Shown here one piece after another: positions 1 through 9,268 of a DNA stretch of 64,000 nucleotides (within the stretch, counting starts at the first letter, position 1; the number at the start of each line of letters is the position of its first letter). The position numbers and the translations under genes were made by a program. The stretch covers positions 124,001-188,000 of the forward strand of contig NZ_JAQPCN010000001.1 of NCBI RefSeq assembly GCF_028464225.1. The letters are read 5' to 3'. Under the pieces are notes generated by a model that saw only the letters and a list, made by a program, of their open reading frames with translations, did not search any database and was not told the origin of the DNA. This stretch comes from Zeaxanthinibacter sp. PT1 (GTDB lineage Bacteria; Bacteroidota; Bacteroidia; Flavobacteriales; Flavobacteriaceae).

Positions 1-148
1 GGCTATCGATCTTCATCCGTCCACCCCCAACCAAATAATCCAGGTCATGATCCTGCCGCCACTCCTGTAAGCCTTCAGACATCAGCCCAAAGGCCGCGGT
101 GTTTGCATAGATATATTGTTGCAGTACGGGAAAGTGCTTTCGTATCAT
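1..148 (-). CDS. class V aminotransferase-like protein, N-terminal fragment
   Basis: The gene runs off the left edge of the window, so only about 49 N-terminal residues are visible. They start MIRKHFPVLQQYIYANTAA and continue to GGGRMKID. This opening, ending a first strand with YANTAA and followed by an arm before the PLP domain, resembles flavobacterial class V (cysteine desulfurase-like) aminotransferases. The catalytic lysine and PLP-binding residues lie outside the window, so substrate and reaction cannot be inferred. It is divergent from the 2TM gene at 220. The assignment rests on N-terminal resemblance only. Confidence 0.5.
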   Translation of the reverse strand, partial: MIRKHFPVLQQYIYANTAAFGLMSEGLQEWRQDHDLDYLVGGGRMKIDS

Positions 149-219
149 GTATAAGGGAAATTAGGGCGCAAGGCTGAGTTGGATTATCTTTATCTTTGCT
201 ATTAAATATAGGGATAAGC

Positions 220-606
220 ATGTTCAACAAAAATAAAAAGGAAGCAGAAATAGCGCAGGAACAGCACGAGCAGCTGGAGTACGCCCAACACCGGGTGCGA
301 CAGAAGAAACGTCTATACCGGCATTTTGTGTTATTCCTTGTGGGCAGTGTTTTCCTGGTGCTGATCAATAAAATCCTGAAGTACGGGGAAGCATATGATT
401 GGTTTATCTGGGCCATCACCTTCTGGGCCTTCCTTTTTATCGTGCACCTGGTCAATGTCTTTGTTACGAATAAATTCATGGGCCGCGATTGGGAAAGAAA
501 GCAGCGGGAGACCCTTGTCCGGAAACAGCGGGAGAAGCTGGCACGTATGCAGAAAGAAATAGAGACCGATTTCCCGGAATCACAAGTAAATAAAAGAATA
601 GAATAG
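220..606 (+). CDS. 2TM domain protein
   Basis: A small membrane protein of 128 residues. A charged, coiled-coil-prone N-terminus is followed by two hydrophobic segments (about residues 37-56 and 66-85) joined by a short loop, then a very basic, glutamine-rich C-terminal helix. This layout fits the 2TM domain family, often found in Bacteroidota as a small stand-alone protein or fused to sensor kinases. A start 24 nt upstream (TTG) is possible, but ATG at 220 is preferred. Its TAG stop overlaps the GTG start of folA by one base, so the two are probably cotranscribed. Molecular function unknown. Confidence 0.7.
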   Translation: MFNKNKKEAEIAQEQHEQLEYAQHRVRQKKRLYRHFVLFLVGSVFLVLINKILKYGEAYDWFIWAITFWAFLFIVHLVNVFVTNKFMGRDWERKQRETLVRKQREKLARMQKEIETDFPESQVNKRIE

Positions 607-1106
607 TGGGTGTATATACAATGATCGCCGCCGTTGCGGATAATAACGCCATAGGGAAGGATAACGAGCTGCTCTGGAGGCTACCGGACGACTTTAAACG
701 ATTTAAGGAGCTCACTACGGGCCATAAGATCATTATGGGCAGGAAAACCTTTGAGAGCTTTCCCAAGCCCCTGCCTAACCGTTTCCACATAGTGATCACC
801 AGGGATAAGGAGTATCGAATAGACCATGCGGATTGCAAGGTGGTACACTCCCTGGAGGAAGCTCTTGAACTCACTTCCTCAGAGCCGCTGACCTATATTA
901 TCGGGGGTGGGGAAATCTACAAGATGGGTATGCCCTATGCAGACTGCCTGGAGATTACCAGGGTACACGGGGAATTTGACGGGGACGTTTATTTTCCTGA
1001 AATAGATCCCGGCGCATGGACCCTGGAGACCGAAGTTTTTCACCCGGCCGACGAAAGACATGCTTATCCTTTTACGTACAGAACCTTTACCCGGAAAAGG
1101 GACTGA
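606..1106 (+). CDS. folA: dihydrofolate reductase
   Basis: Reduces 7,8-dihydrofolate to tetrahydrofolate with NADPH in the cytoplasm. Its 166 residues match the family length. Recognisable elements are the Met20-loop region (AIGKDNELLWRLPDDFKRFK) with the acidic active-site residue at D29, the NADPH-binding GRKTFES (residues 45-51) and IIGGGEIY (about 97-104). The GTG at 606 is chosen because the next start (ATG 621) would shorten the first beta strand; ATG 621 remains possible. It overlaps the upstream 2TM gene by one base and converges on murI with a 3-nt gap. Confidence 0.9.
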   Translation: MGVYTMIAAVADNNAIGKDNELLWRLPDDFKRFKELTTGHKIIMGRKTFESFPKPLPNRFHIVITRDKEYRIDHADCKVVHSLEEALELTSSEPLTYIIGGGEIYKMGMPYADCLEITRVHGEFDGDVYFPEIDPGAWTLETEVFHPADERHAYPFTYRTFTRKRD

Positions 1107-1109
1107 TGG

Positions 1110-1898
1110 CTAGAAGTCGCGGTATTCTATAATCATCTCTCCCCGGACTTCCTTTAATATGGAGCGCAGCACCTCTACCCCTGCGTTGATATAAAATTCC
1201 GGCTTCCCCACTTGCCCTGCAGCTGCAAGCATTTCATTTTTCTGCAGGATATTCCGGGTCTGCCGTGCAACCGCTTCCCCACAATCAATGATCTGCACAT
1301 CCCGGGGCAATAATTCTTTAAGTACGGGGAGCAGGTAAGGATAGTGGGTACATCCCAATACCAGGTAATCGATACGGGCCGCAATCATGGGAGCCAGGTA
1401 TTCTTGCAATAATTCACGGGTCTCCGCAGAATTTTCCTTCCCGGCCTCTATCAAGGGTACCAGGCCCCGGCCTTCCTGTTCCAGGATGGTAATACCGTTG
1501 GCGTGTATTTTAGATGTGTTGTGAAACAAGGCACTGCTCAGGGTACCTTTAGTAGCCAGGACTCCGACCGTTTTACTACTGGATTGCAATGCTGCCGGTT
1601 TAATAGCCGGCTCTATCCCTATAAAAGGCAGCTCATAAGTAGCCCGTAAATGATCAATAGCGTTGGTGGTAGCCGTATTACAAGCCACTACGATGAGTTT
1701 ACAATCCAGGTTAAGCAGGTACTCGGTATTCTTGATACTGAGGGCCAGGATCTCATCCGGGCTGCGCTCCCCATAAGGAGCGTTCTTACTGTCTGCAAGG
1801 TAGATGGTATGTTCCGAAGGGAGTAATGCGTGGATCTCCTTCCAAATGGAAGTCCCTCCTATGCCGGAGTCAAATATTCCTATGGGCCTGTTATCCAT
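1110..1898 (-). CDS. murI: glutamate racemase
   Basis: Interconverts L- and D-glutamate to supply D-Glu for peptidoglycan. The 262-residue protein shows the family hallmarks: FDSGIGG with D10/S11 near the N-terminus, the first catalytic cysteine C73 in VACNTATT, and the second, C183, in LGCTHYP. It is last in a minus-strand run of envelope genes but is separated from ompH by an intrinsic terminator at about 1925-1956, so it may have its own promoter. Position after the OmpH/BamA cluster is consistent with a cell-envelope role. Confidence 0.93.
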   Translation of the reverse strand: MDNRPIGIFDSGIGGTSIWKEIHALLPSEHTIYLADSKNAPYGERSPDEILALSIKNTEYLLNLDCKLIVVACNTATTNAIDHLRATYELPFIGIEPAIKPAALQSSSKTVGVLATKGTLSSALFHNTSKIHANGITILEQEGRGLVPLIEAGKENSAETRELLQEYLAPMIAARIDYLVLGCTHYPYLLPVLKELLPRDVQIIDCGEAVARQTRNILQKNEMLAAAGQVGKPEFYINAGVEVLRSILKEVRGEMIIEYRDF

Positions 1899-1924
1899 AT
1901 AATGCTTATGTACCCTGTAAAAAT

Positions 1925-1956
1925 AAAAAAACCGCCATGATTGGCGGTTTTTATTT
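1925..1956 (-). terminator. intrinsic terminator after ompH
   Basis: Inverted repeat AAACCGCCA / TGGCGGTTT (1929-1937 and 1942-1950) with a 4-base loop, flanked by A-rich DNA on the left and T-rich DNA on the right. It therefore reads as a hairpin plus U-tract on both strands. It lies just downstream of the ompH stop and upstream of murI. Confidence 0.8.
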
Positions 1957-1972
1957 TATGGGATCAGGGTTC

Positions 1973-2482
1973 TTAGAAGCCCAATTCTTTCTTTACATCA
2001 GGAAGAAGGTTCTTTCCTTTGGCAACGATCACTCCAAGTCCCGGACTGGCATCGATGACATAGTCATACCCTTGTGCTGCTGCAACCCTTTCAATAGCTG
2101 CTTTGGCTTTCTTAGAGATAGGCTCAAAAAGCTCGGCCTGTTTCTTTTGTAATTCTTGCTGAGCTGCTTGCTGAGCTTCACCGATATTCTTTTCAAATCC
2201 TTGAAGTTCCTGGGCTCTCTTCTGGTTTTCCTCTTCAGATTTAGCTGCGGCTTCGTTCTGGTACTGGGTGAATTTATTCTTCAACTCCGTCATGGAAGAT
2301 TCGATATCTGCCCTGTACGTTTCCTGCAGCTTCTTAAGCTCTCCTTGTGCTGCCTTCATTTCCGGCATAGCTGACAACAGTTCGTTGACGTTGATATGCG
2401 CAACCTTACTTTGGGCATTTACAAAACCTGTAGCGGCTACAAAAAACAATAGAACTGCTGCTACTTTCATTACGTGTTTCAT
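1973..2482 (-). CDS. OmpH/Skp family periplasmic chaperone
   Basis: A 169-residue exported protein. An N-terminal signal peptide (residues 1 to about 23, hydrophobic core followed by FVNA|QS) precedes a short beta segment with VAHIN and a long, charged coiled coil (about 45-130), the tentacle of Skp. Skp-type chaperones carry unfolded outer-membrane proteins across the periplasm to BamA, which is encoded two genes upstream in the same minus-strand run. It follows a longer OmpH paralogue with a 39-nt gap, so the two are likely cotranscribed; a terminator follows. Confidence 0.88.
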   Translation of the reverse strand: MKHVMKVAAVLLFFVAATGFVNAQSKVAHINVNELLSAMPEMKAAQGELKKLQETYRADIESSMTELKNKFTQYQNEAAAKSEEENQKRAQELQGFEKNIGEAQQAAQQELQKKQAELFEPISKKAKAAIERVAAAQGYDYVIDASPGLGVIVAKGKNLLPDVKKELGF

Positions 2483-2521
2483 GATTTCTAGTTTACTATT
2501 TGAGTGTTAATTTTAAGATTT

Positions 2522-3355
2522 TCAGTTTGGGTCTTTCGTTGTTGTACTATCAGTTTCCACCTTATTCCTTTCGGCTTCCCGTGCTTTGATCCTGGCTTCC
2601 CGTTCTTCCAGTAATTTTTTCCTTCGCTCTTCGTAGGCCTTTTTGCGTTCCTCGCGGATCCGCTGTTGTTCGGCCCTCCTGTCTTCTACGGTCTTGGCCC
2701 TGGCTTCTGCGGCCTGTTCCGCGCGGTCCTGCCTTTCCTGCAGTGCCTCGCTTACTTCTTCCTCTTCATCCTCGGCCTCGAGGTCTGCGATCCGCTTAGG
2801 ATCTATTTTCTTTTCCTTAGGCTTGCTCACCTTCCTGGTTCTGGCAATTCCCCGCAGCACCAAGTCACTGATATCGTGCCTTTTTTCGGAGTACAACATT
2901 ACAACATCCGCAGATTTATCAAAAATAAAATCATACTTTTTATTGGCTCCGATCTGCTGTACTTCGTTGAATACCTGGTCCTGTATCGGCTGTATCAACA
3001 TCCGTTTCTGAAGCACCAGGTCTCCCTGTGGTCCAAAGCGGTCTTGTTGGTAATCCAGTAACTCCTTTTCCAGGATCTGTATCTCTTCTTCCCGTTCTGT
3101 GATCAATTCGTCCGTCAACAGCACTTTCTCTGCCATCAGGTCTTTCTTCATCTGCTCCACAACGTTGCGTTGCTCCTCGATCTCCAGTTTCCATTTCTGG
3201 ACCTTCTTGGCCAGTTGTTCATTGGCTTCGCGATACTCTTCTACGTTCTCAAGGATATACTCCATGTCTACGTAGCCGATACGAACACCCCTCTGTGCCA
3301 TTGCGTAGAAGGAGAGAAAAATCAGCAGGTATGTCAGAAGAACTTTTTGTTTCAT
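2522..3355 (-). CDS. OmpH/Skp family chaperone, long form
   Basis: 277 residues: a signal peptide (1 to about 20, ending YAMA|Q), an OmpH domain starting RIGYVDMEYILENV and running through a coiled coil to about residue 165, then a long, highly charged Arg/Glu/Lys-rich tail (about 190-265) that is absent from classical Skp. The tail is low-complexity and probably helical. In the Bacteroidota a long and a short OmpH often follow bamA, as here. A good -7 element (TATTTTTG on the minus strand, 3391-3398) without an evident -33 TTG lies 36 nt upstream, so local transcription is possible. Confidence 0.85.
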   Translation of the reverse strand: MKQKVLLTYLLIFLSFYAMAQRGVRIGYVDMEYILENVEEYREANEQLAKKVQKWKLEIEEQRNVVEQMKKDLMAEKVLLTDELITEREEEIQILEKELLDYQQDRFGPQGDLVLQKRMLIQPIQDQVFNEVQQIGANKKYDFIFDKSADVVMLYSEKRHDISDLVLRGIARTRKVSKPKEKKIDPKRIADLEAEDEEEEVSEALQERQDRAEQAAEARAKTVEDRRAEQQRIREERKKAYEERRKKLLEEREARIKAREAERNKVETDSTTTKDPN

Positions 3356-3452
3356 TTCTGAATTCTTTTAGTACATAGAAAATATCGTGCCAAAAATAGT
3401 ATTTATTTATAAATGAGCCTGTTAAGGTTTTTCGCCCCGGCGATACAAAGGA

Positions 3453-6074
3453 TCAGAATTGCTGTCCTATGATAAAGTGCGTCTGCCAACCACTAGGACC
3501 TGATCCCGTGGACTGTGGCCTAAGGTCTTCATCAAACCCGTACCCGAAATCGATCCCCAATAATCCAAAGGCTGGCATAAATATCCTTAAGCCTACCCCG
3601 GCCGATCTTTTAATCAGGAACGGATTAAACTCCTGAAAATTGTTGAACGAATTTCCGGCCTCTGTAAATACCAGTCCGTAAATAGATGCTGACGGCTTTA
3701 ATGTAAGTGGGTAACGCAGTTCCAGGGAGTACTTGTTGTACACTATCCCTCCTTCTTGTTGCCCGGTCAGGGGATCTACAGGGGTAAGGGAATTGTTTTC
3801 ATATCCCCTTAGCTGAATCGTCTCACGCCCGTCCAGGGTAAAGTTACGTCCAAGACCATCTCCCCCGAGGAAGAAACGCTCAAATGGCACTTTACCAACA
3901 TCACTGTTGTAGTTCCCCAGGAAACCGAATTCTACATTGGTCCGCAATACCAGTTTATCTACCAGCCTGGTGTACCAATCCCCGCTGAACTTTACCTTGT
4001 AGTATTCCAGCCAGTTAAATCGCTCCTGGTCTACGCTCTCAAGTTCGTTTCTTTCTGCTTCGGTAAGGGTTAGTCCTTGCTGCTGTCTTTCTAACTGTAA
4101 TGCACTGAGTTCTTCACTGCGATCTTTGAGTGCGCCAAAATCCTTGTCACTGAAAAGGGAATATGGCGGTGTGAATTTCGCCGTGATCTCGAAATTAGAT
4201 CCCGTGATCGGGTAGATACGCCCCGGCCCGGCAGAACTCCTGGAGATCCCAAAAGTATAGGCCAGTGAGTTAGACTTCCCGTTCCCGAAGTTAAACAGAC
4301 CGGAACGGTAATTCTGGAAATCGTATAACTGGTAGCCCACCGAGTGGGATACTGTAAAGAAATCATCAGGCCATTGTACTCGTTTTGCAAGCCCTAAGGA
4401 GATCCCGGAAATAGAGAACTGCTGATCCTTGTTCACTTCTATACGTCCACTGTTGCTGTACGAGGCAAGGAATTGCTGCGTACGGGAAAGTGACATATTA
4501 AAGCGGACCGGTTTCTTTCCTCCCAACCATGGCTCAGAGAAATTAAGACTGTATACCCGGAAGGTACGGCTGGCCTGCAGGCGCAGGGCAAAAGTCTGCC
4601 CGTCTCCCATGGGTACCGGCTTATACGATTCCCCATTGAATAAATTCTGTATAGAAAAGTTGCTGAATGAAAGCCCGAGGGTACCGATGAATCCTCCTCC
4701 ACCGTATCCTCCCTGCAGCTCGATCTGGCTGGAGCCCGATTCTACTAAGCTATAAGCCAGGTCTACGGTCCCGGAATTGGGGTCGGCGTTCTGGATATCC
4801 GGCTTGATCTGTTCTGCATCAAAGAAACCGAGTTGCCCCAATTCCCGTACAGAACGGATAATATTGTCTTTACTGTATTTCTGGCCGGGACGGGTTCTCA
4901 GTTCCCGGAAGATCACATGGTCATTGGTCTTATCGTTTCCGGTCACGGTGACGTGGTTCAGGAAAGTCTCTTTTCCTTCGATGATCCGGATCTCAAAGTC
5001 GATGGTATCATTAGCCGCAGAAACCTCAACCGGGTTGATCTGTGAGAAGAGGTACCCATTGTTCTGGTAGAGGTTGGTCAGGTCTTCCCCATCCGGCTTA
5101 GAGTCATCGGCAATACGTTTGCGAAGCAGCACCCCGTTATAGGTTGCTCCTTTTTTGATTCCAAGTACCTGGCTGAGTTGGCGGTCCGTATACACGGTAT
5201 TCCCGACAAAGTCGATTTCCCCGAAATAATACTTATCACCCTCCTCTACATTGATCTTTACATCGATCAGGTTATCATTCACTTTGATGATGGTATCTGA
5301 AAGCACCCGGGCATCCCGGTAGCCGTTCTCGGCGTATTTATCGATCAGGGAAGTAAGGTCTTCCTCAAAATCGGCCCCGATGTATTTTGATTTCTTCCAG
5401 AAACGACCAAATTGTTTTTCCTTGGTATTCTTAAGCGACTTCCTTAGGCGCTTATCGGATAACTCTTCGTTTCCTTCAATTATTATGTCGCGGATCTTTA
5501 CCTTCTCACCTTTGTCTACACTGATGAGCATGCGTTCCGTATTGGTATCTACCGTATCTTTAGCAGTGATGATATTTACCTTGGTGTTCAGGTAGCCCTG
5601 TTTACGGTACTTATTCTGCAGGTAATTCTTGGTATTCGCTATAAGGCTCTTGGTGATCTTCTTACCTTTCTTTAAGTCGGTATCGTCAATGATCTCATCG
5701 GTTTTACGCTGTTTGACACCATTGATGGTCACAGCGGAAAGTGTAGGGCGCTCCTCGATCTGCAGTTCCAGGAATACCTGGTCTCCCTGTACATCAGTGA
5801 TGTAGAAAGCAATGTCAGAGAACAGTTCTAACCCCCATAATTTTTTGATCACTTCACTGATCTTATCCCCCGGAAGGGTTATAGGTTCCCCCACCCTCAA
5901 GCCGGTATAGGTTTTCACGGTCTGCTCGTTATAGCTCTGCAGCCCGGTCACCTCAAGGCCACCAAGGATATATTTCTTACCGTCCTCATAGGAAGTCTCC
6001 TGGGCGTATGTGAAGGTCGTAATTAAGAGGAGTAAAAGGGTAATGAAGTTTTCAAGAGATATGTACTTAGTCAT
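3453..6074 (-). CDS. bamA: outer-membrane protein assembly factor BamA
   Basis: Central Omp85 component of the machinery that inserts beta-barrel proteins into the outer membrane. From the chosen start the protein has 873 residues: signal peptide (1 to about 24, ending TTFTYA|QE), a series of POTRA repeats (to about residue 430, each with G-x-x-F/Y boundaries such as VTGLQSYNE and VEGDKYYFGEIDFVG) and a C-terminal 16-stranded barrel ending in GQQF. The ATG at 6074 is preferred over an ATG 33 nt upstream because it begins 4 nt after the uppS stop and gives a clean signal peptide. Preceded by uppS, followed by two OmpH genes. Confidence 0.95.
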   Translation of the reverse strand: MTKYISLENFITLLLLLITTFTYAQETSYEDGKKYILGGLEVTGLQSYNEQTVKTYTGLRVGEPITLPGDKISEVIKKLWGLELFSDIAFYITDVQGDQVFLELQIEERPTLSAVTINGVKQRKTDEIIDDTDLKKGKKITKSLIANTKNYLQNKYRKQGYLNTKVNIITAKDTVDTNTERMLISVDKGEKVKIRDIIIEGNEELSDKRLRKSLKNTKEKQFGRFWKKSKYIGADFEEDLTSLIDKYAENGYRDARVLSDTIIKVNDNLIDVKINVEEGDKYYFGEIDFVGNTVYTDRQLSQVLGIKKGATYNGVLLRKRIADDSKPDGEDLTNLYQNNGYLFSQINPVEVSAANDTIDFEIRIIEGKETFLNHVTVTGNDKTNDHVIFRELRTRPGQKYSKDNIIRSVRELGQLGFFDAEQIKPDIQNADPNSGTVDLAYSLVESGSSQIELQGGYGGGGFIGTLGLSFSNFSIQNLFNGESYKPVPMGDGQTFALRLQASRTFRVYSLNFSEPWLGGKKPVRFNMSLSRTQQFLASYSNSGRIEVNKDQQFSISGISLGLAKRVQWPDDFFTVSHSVGYQLYDFQNYRSGLFNFGNGKSNSLAYTFGISRSSAGPGRIYPITGSNFEITAKFTPPYSLFSDKDFGALKDRSEELSALQLERQQQGLTLTEAERNELESVDQERFNWLEYYKVKFSGDWYTRLVDKLVLRTNVEFGFLGNYNSDVGKVPFERFFLGGDGLGRNFTLDGRETIQLRGYENNSLTPVDPLTGQQEGGIVYNKYSLELRYPLTLKPSASIYGLVFTEAGNSFNNFQEFNPFLIKRSAGVGLRIFMPAFGLLGIDFGYGFDEDLRPQSTGSGPSGWQTHFIIGQQF

Positions 6075-6078
6075 ACCG

Positions 6079-6819
6079 CTAGATGAGTTGTTCGCTTGTT
6101 TTTCCAAATCTTCGTTCTCTGTTCTGGTAATTTATAATTGCCGCTACCAAATGTTGCTCATCAAAATCGGGCCAAAATACATCAATAAAATATAACTCGG
6201 CATAGGCAATCTGCCACAGTAAAAAATTGCTGATCCGGTGCTCTCCACTGGTGCGAATAAGCAGGTCTACGTCTGGTAAATTGTGCGTGTAAAGATGAGT
6301 ATTTATAATTGTTTCATCAATGTTTTCGGGCGAAATTATATTATTTTTAACTTTGGTACTAATTTGCTGAACCGCCTGTTTAATCTCTTCCCGGGCACCA
6401 TAGCTCAGGGCAAGGGTGAGGGTCATGGCGCTGTTCCCGGAGGTCTTTTCAATCACCTCCTGCAGTTCCTTCCTCGCTTTACCTGGAAGGGCATCCATGT
6501 TCCCGATGGCATTCAGCTTTATGTTATTCTTATGCAGCGTTTTAAGTTCTTTCCTCAGCGAAGACACCAGTAGTTTCATCAGGGTATCCACTTCTATTTT
6601 AGGACGGTTCCAGTTCTCGGTGGAGAAGGCATAAAGCGTAAGGTAATCTATCCCGATCTGGGCACAATTCTCAACGGTTCTCCGTACGGCCTTAACCCCG
6701 TTCTCATGCCCAAAAATGCGCATCTTTCCCTGTTGTTTTGCCCATCGGCCATTGCCATCCATTATGATAGCCAAATGCCTGGGTAAACGTTCTCCGGAGA
6801 TGTCTTCGATTTTATTCAT
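6079..6819 (-). CDS. uppS: isoprenyl (undecaprenyl diphosphate) synthase
   Basis: Cis-prenyltransferase that builds the C55 lipid carrier for peptidoglycan and other envelope glycans. Its 246 residues match the family. The catalytic motif MDGNGRWAK (D21, R25) follows the N-terminus; later conserved elements are FSTENWNRP, the ALSYGAREEI segment and the diphosphate-binding IRTSGEHRISNFLLWQ. The stop lies 4 nt before the BamA start. The upstream DUF6089 gene is 9 nt away, so all three are probably one transcript. Confidence 0.94.
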   Translation of the reverse strand: MNKIEDISGERLPRHLAIIMDGNGRWAKQQGKMRIFGHENGVKAVRRTVENCAQIGIDYLTLYAFSTENWNRPKIEVDTLMKLLVSSLRKELKTLHKNNIKLNAIGNMDALPGKARKELQEVIEKTSGNSAMTLTLALSYGAREEIKQAVQQISTKVKNNIISPENIDETIINTHLYTHNLPDVDLLIRTSGEHRISNFLLWQIAYAELYFIDVFWPDFDEQHLVAAIINYQNRERRFGKTSEQLI

Positions 6820-6828
6820 GCCTATTTG

Positions 6829-7518
6829 CTACTCAAAACAGTCCATACAGGGTTTCCTGCCAAAGGTATAAGTTACAGTAATTCCAGAAAAGACGTACCA
6901 ATCGTCACTAAATATATTACCAAACCTAAACTGCTCAAAATTAGATCCTTCGGGATTACTCCCGTCCAGGTTATCGGTAAACGTATACCTGGCCCCTATC
7001 TCTGCCCCGACGATGATAAATTGGTTCAGCCTGCTCTTGGCACCAACGGTCATGGGGATAGAAAAGGCCCCATCTTTCTGGTTGATGTCCCGGAATTGCC
7101 CGGTATCAAAATAATGGTAACCATAGCGAAAATACGTCAGCCCGGTATACAGGTATGGCGTAAATGCAGGCCCCAGTTTATGGAGATTGTACTCCACAAA
7201 ATTAAACTCGAGCCCCGCCGAAGCTTCCAATACATTATTGTCAACTACGTATCCTCGCTGTTGACGGGCAAACTGGTCAGACTTGGCGTCATCCATGGTG
7301 AATGAACCATAGATAAGACTAGCCCTCCAGGCGTATCGTTTGCTCTTATTCCACTTAAAGATCCCGCCAAAGGCAGGGCCGTTAGGTAAAATAAAATTAG
7401 TTCTGCCCACTTCTCCTATGGCATTGGCCCCGCCACCAAACAGCCCAACCTCGTAGGTCTGTGCGCTTGCGGCAGTCATTACCATCATCAAAAAGAGAAC
7501 AATGAGCTTCTTCATCAA
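6829..7518 (-). CDS. DUF6089-type outer-membrane beta-barrel protein
   Basis: 229 residues with a signal peptide (1 to about 19, ending TAASA|Q) followed by alternating aromatic/polar strands typical of a small outer-membrane barrel (YEVGLFGGGANAIGEVG, FGGIFKWNKSKRYAWR, FTPYLYTGLTYFRYGY). It ends with a cysteine pair, CMDC. In flavobacteria this family sits directly upstream of uppS-bamA, and that is the arrangement here. Its biochemical role is unknown; the location suggests outer-membrane assembly or structure. A strong promoter lies at 7533-7562. Confidence 0.78.
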   Translation of the reverse strand: MMKKLIVLFLMMVMTAASAQTYEVGLFGGGANAIGEVGRTNFILPNGPAFGGIFKWNKSKRYAWRASLIYGSFTMDDAKSDQFARQQRGYVVDNNVLEASAGLEFNFVEYNLHKLGPAFTPYLYTGLTYFRYGYHYFDTGQFRDINQKDGAFSIPMTVGAKSRLNQFIIVGAEIGARYTFTDNLDGSNPEGSNFEQFRFGNIFSDDWYVFSGITVTYTFGRKPCMDCFE

Positions 7519-7532
7519 TCGTCAAAAGGGTG

Positions 7533-7562
7533 CAAATATAATATTTTCAGGCAAGGGTGCAA
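7533..7562 (-). promoter_or_regulatory. Bacteroidota-type promoter for DUF6089-uppS-bamA-ompH
   Basis: On the minus strand TTG (7562-7560), a 19-nt spacer and TATATTTG (7540-7533) match the TTG-N19/20-TAnnTTTG consensus exactly. Transcription would begin near 7527, about 8 nt before the DUF6089 start codon, giving an almost leaderless message. Confidence 0.75.
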
Positions 7563-7630
7563 CCCGCATTCCGGCCCTGCTTCCTGTTTGCTAAACAGCA
7601 ATAAGCTCTAATTATTGTTTTGAAAAGCAC

Positions 7631-8512
7631 CTAATTACGGCGATCCTGGCCCCAAAGCAGCTTGTTACGGAGTGTCTTCAGGAAGCTCTCAGAAGTATAT
7701 TCAATCATACGCACCGTAAAATCGGCCCTTTTGATGGTAATCTCCCTGCCATTCTCAATGGTAGCGATACGGGAATCCAGGGAAAGTAGGTGCTGATCCT
7801 CCCTTCCGGAGACCTTTAGCCTGATCACGGTATGGTCTGCGATCACCAGCGGCCTGGCATTAAGGTTGTGTGGAGCAATGGGCGTTATAACCAGGGATTT
7901 TGCCCAGGGTGTGATCACCGGGCCACCGCAGCTGAGCGAATAGCCTGTAGACCCGGTAGGCGTGGCCACGATAAGTCCGTCTGCCCAGTAGGAAGTCAGG
8001 TATTCATCATTCAGGTAGGTCTCCACCGTTATCATAGAGGTGGTATCCTTCCTGCTTACAGTAATCTCGTTCAATGCAAAGTTAAAACCGTCAAATTCCG
8101 GAATCTCTTTATCGGAGATCACTTCTACCAGGCTTCGTTCCTCAATAGTAAAGGCCCCGGCCACGAATTCCTGCACCACCTTGCGCACATCTTCTTTCTT
8201 AAAGGTAGAGAGGAATCCCAGTCGCCCGGTATTGACCCCGACAATAGGTATTCCAAGGTCCCGGACATAGGTTATGGCCCGCAGGATGGTCCCGTCCCCT
8301 CCAAAACTCACGAACATATCAAAGTCGCTTTCCAGCCCTTCGGAGGCGTTATAGGTCTTTAATGGCGGCAGCTTATCTCCCTCTTTAAGGAGTTCGTAGA
8401 ATTCTTCTTCTATACAGACTTCTGCATGGTGCTGTCGCAGCTCGTCCAGTATTTCCTGTACGTATAATAAGGTGTTATTTTGGTCGGACTGGCCGTATAT
8501 GGCAATTTTCAT
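7631..8512 (-). CDS. nadK: NAD kinase
   Basis: Phosphorylates NAD+ to NADP+ using ATP. The 293-residue protein contains the signature FGGDGT (GGDGT at residues 71-75), the catalytic NEITVSRKD region and the glycine-rich TPTGSTGYSLSCGGP motif. It starts 6 nt after the CBS-domain gene on the same strand, so the two form an operon. The 112-nt gap to DUF6089 holds that gene's own promoter. Confidence 0.95.
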   Translation of the reverse strand: MKIAIYGQSDQNNTLLYVQEILDELRQHHAEVCIEEEFYELLKEGDKLPPLKTYNASEGLESDFDMFVSFGGDGTILRAITYVRDLGIPIVGVNTGRLGFLSTFKKEDVRKVVQEFVAGAFTIEERSLVEVISDKEIPEFDGFNFALNEITVSRKDTTSMITVETYLNDEYLTSYWADGLIVATPTGSTGYSLSCGGPVITPWAKSLVITPIAPHNLNARPLVIADHTVIRLKVSGREDQHLLSLDSRIATIENGREITIKRADFTVRMIEYTSESFLKTLRNKLLWGQDRRN

Positions 8513-8518
8513 GGGAAA

Positions 8519-9178
8519 TCAGACATTTAGGTATTTATCCAGGTAGTCCGATCTTTTTTTCAGGTCTTCCAGGAACTGGTCGTCCATATTGCCAAAAAGT
8601 ATATTGTAGTTGTACCGGCGGAAAGATTGCAGCACTTCGTTCATGCTCCCGGAACTGATCTTGATCGTGGTCTGCACGATGTCATTCTGGTAATCGGAAA
8701 TGAAAGCGCCGATCAGTTTCGCGTTATTACTCTCTACGATCTGGGCGATCTGGCTGAAGGAATGATCCTTAGCTCCCGTAGCGACCACCAATAGCCCGCC
8801 GGGCTCATTAAAGAATGGGGTCTCTACCAGGAAATCGAGTACTTCCGACAGGTCGTAATATCCTATTACGGCGGCCTGTTCATCCAGTACCGGTAAGAGG
8901 TTGGCCTGGTTATCGGCAAAACATTTGAGGATATCTAACCAGGAGGCATCCTGGGGCACATGAAAAGTTTCCAGGCTGTTCCGGTGATCGGCCAATTGTC
9001 CTTTTTCTTCTATGGTCCGGAAATCCTCTTCGGACATGACACCGAGGAACTTACGGTCTTCCACAACCGCAACATGAGAAAAACCTGAACCTCGGAAAAA
9101 CCTCAGCACATCCTGCAAGGGAGCACTGATGTCAAAAACATCGAGGTTATCGGAGATGTGTTCTTGTATCTTCATCAC
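8519..9178 (-). CDS. CBS domain-containing protein
   Basis: 219 residues. Two CBS motifs (about residues 6-60 and 70-125, with [21 protein letters not shown] and [21 protein letters not shown]) form a Bateman module that normally senses adenine nucleotides. They are followed by a C-terminal ACT-like regulatory region (about 130-215). There is no catalytic domain. Adjacency to nadK suggests a nucleotide-level sensor or modulator, which is an inference. Two adjacent ATG codons could serve as start. It is divergent from pdxJ. Confidence 0.8.
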   Translation of the reverse strand: MMKIQEHISDNLDVFDISAPLQDVLRFFRGSGFSHVAVVEDRKFLGVMSEEDFRTIEEKGQLADHRNSLETFHVPQDASWLDILKCFADNQANLLPVLDEQAAVIGYYDLSEVLDFLVETPFFNEPGGLLVVATGAKDHSFSQIAQIVESNNAKLIGAFISDYQNDIVQTTIKISSGSMNEVLQSFRRYNYNILFGNMDDQFLEDLKKRSDYLDKYLNV

Positions 9179-9268
9179 GTTCTGTTCTATTGCAAAATAA
9201 CAATTTTAAAGGTCAAAAGGTGTGCCTTATTTGTATTTTTGTGCAACGAATCGCTTAAGTGTAAGGAA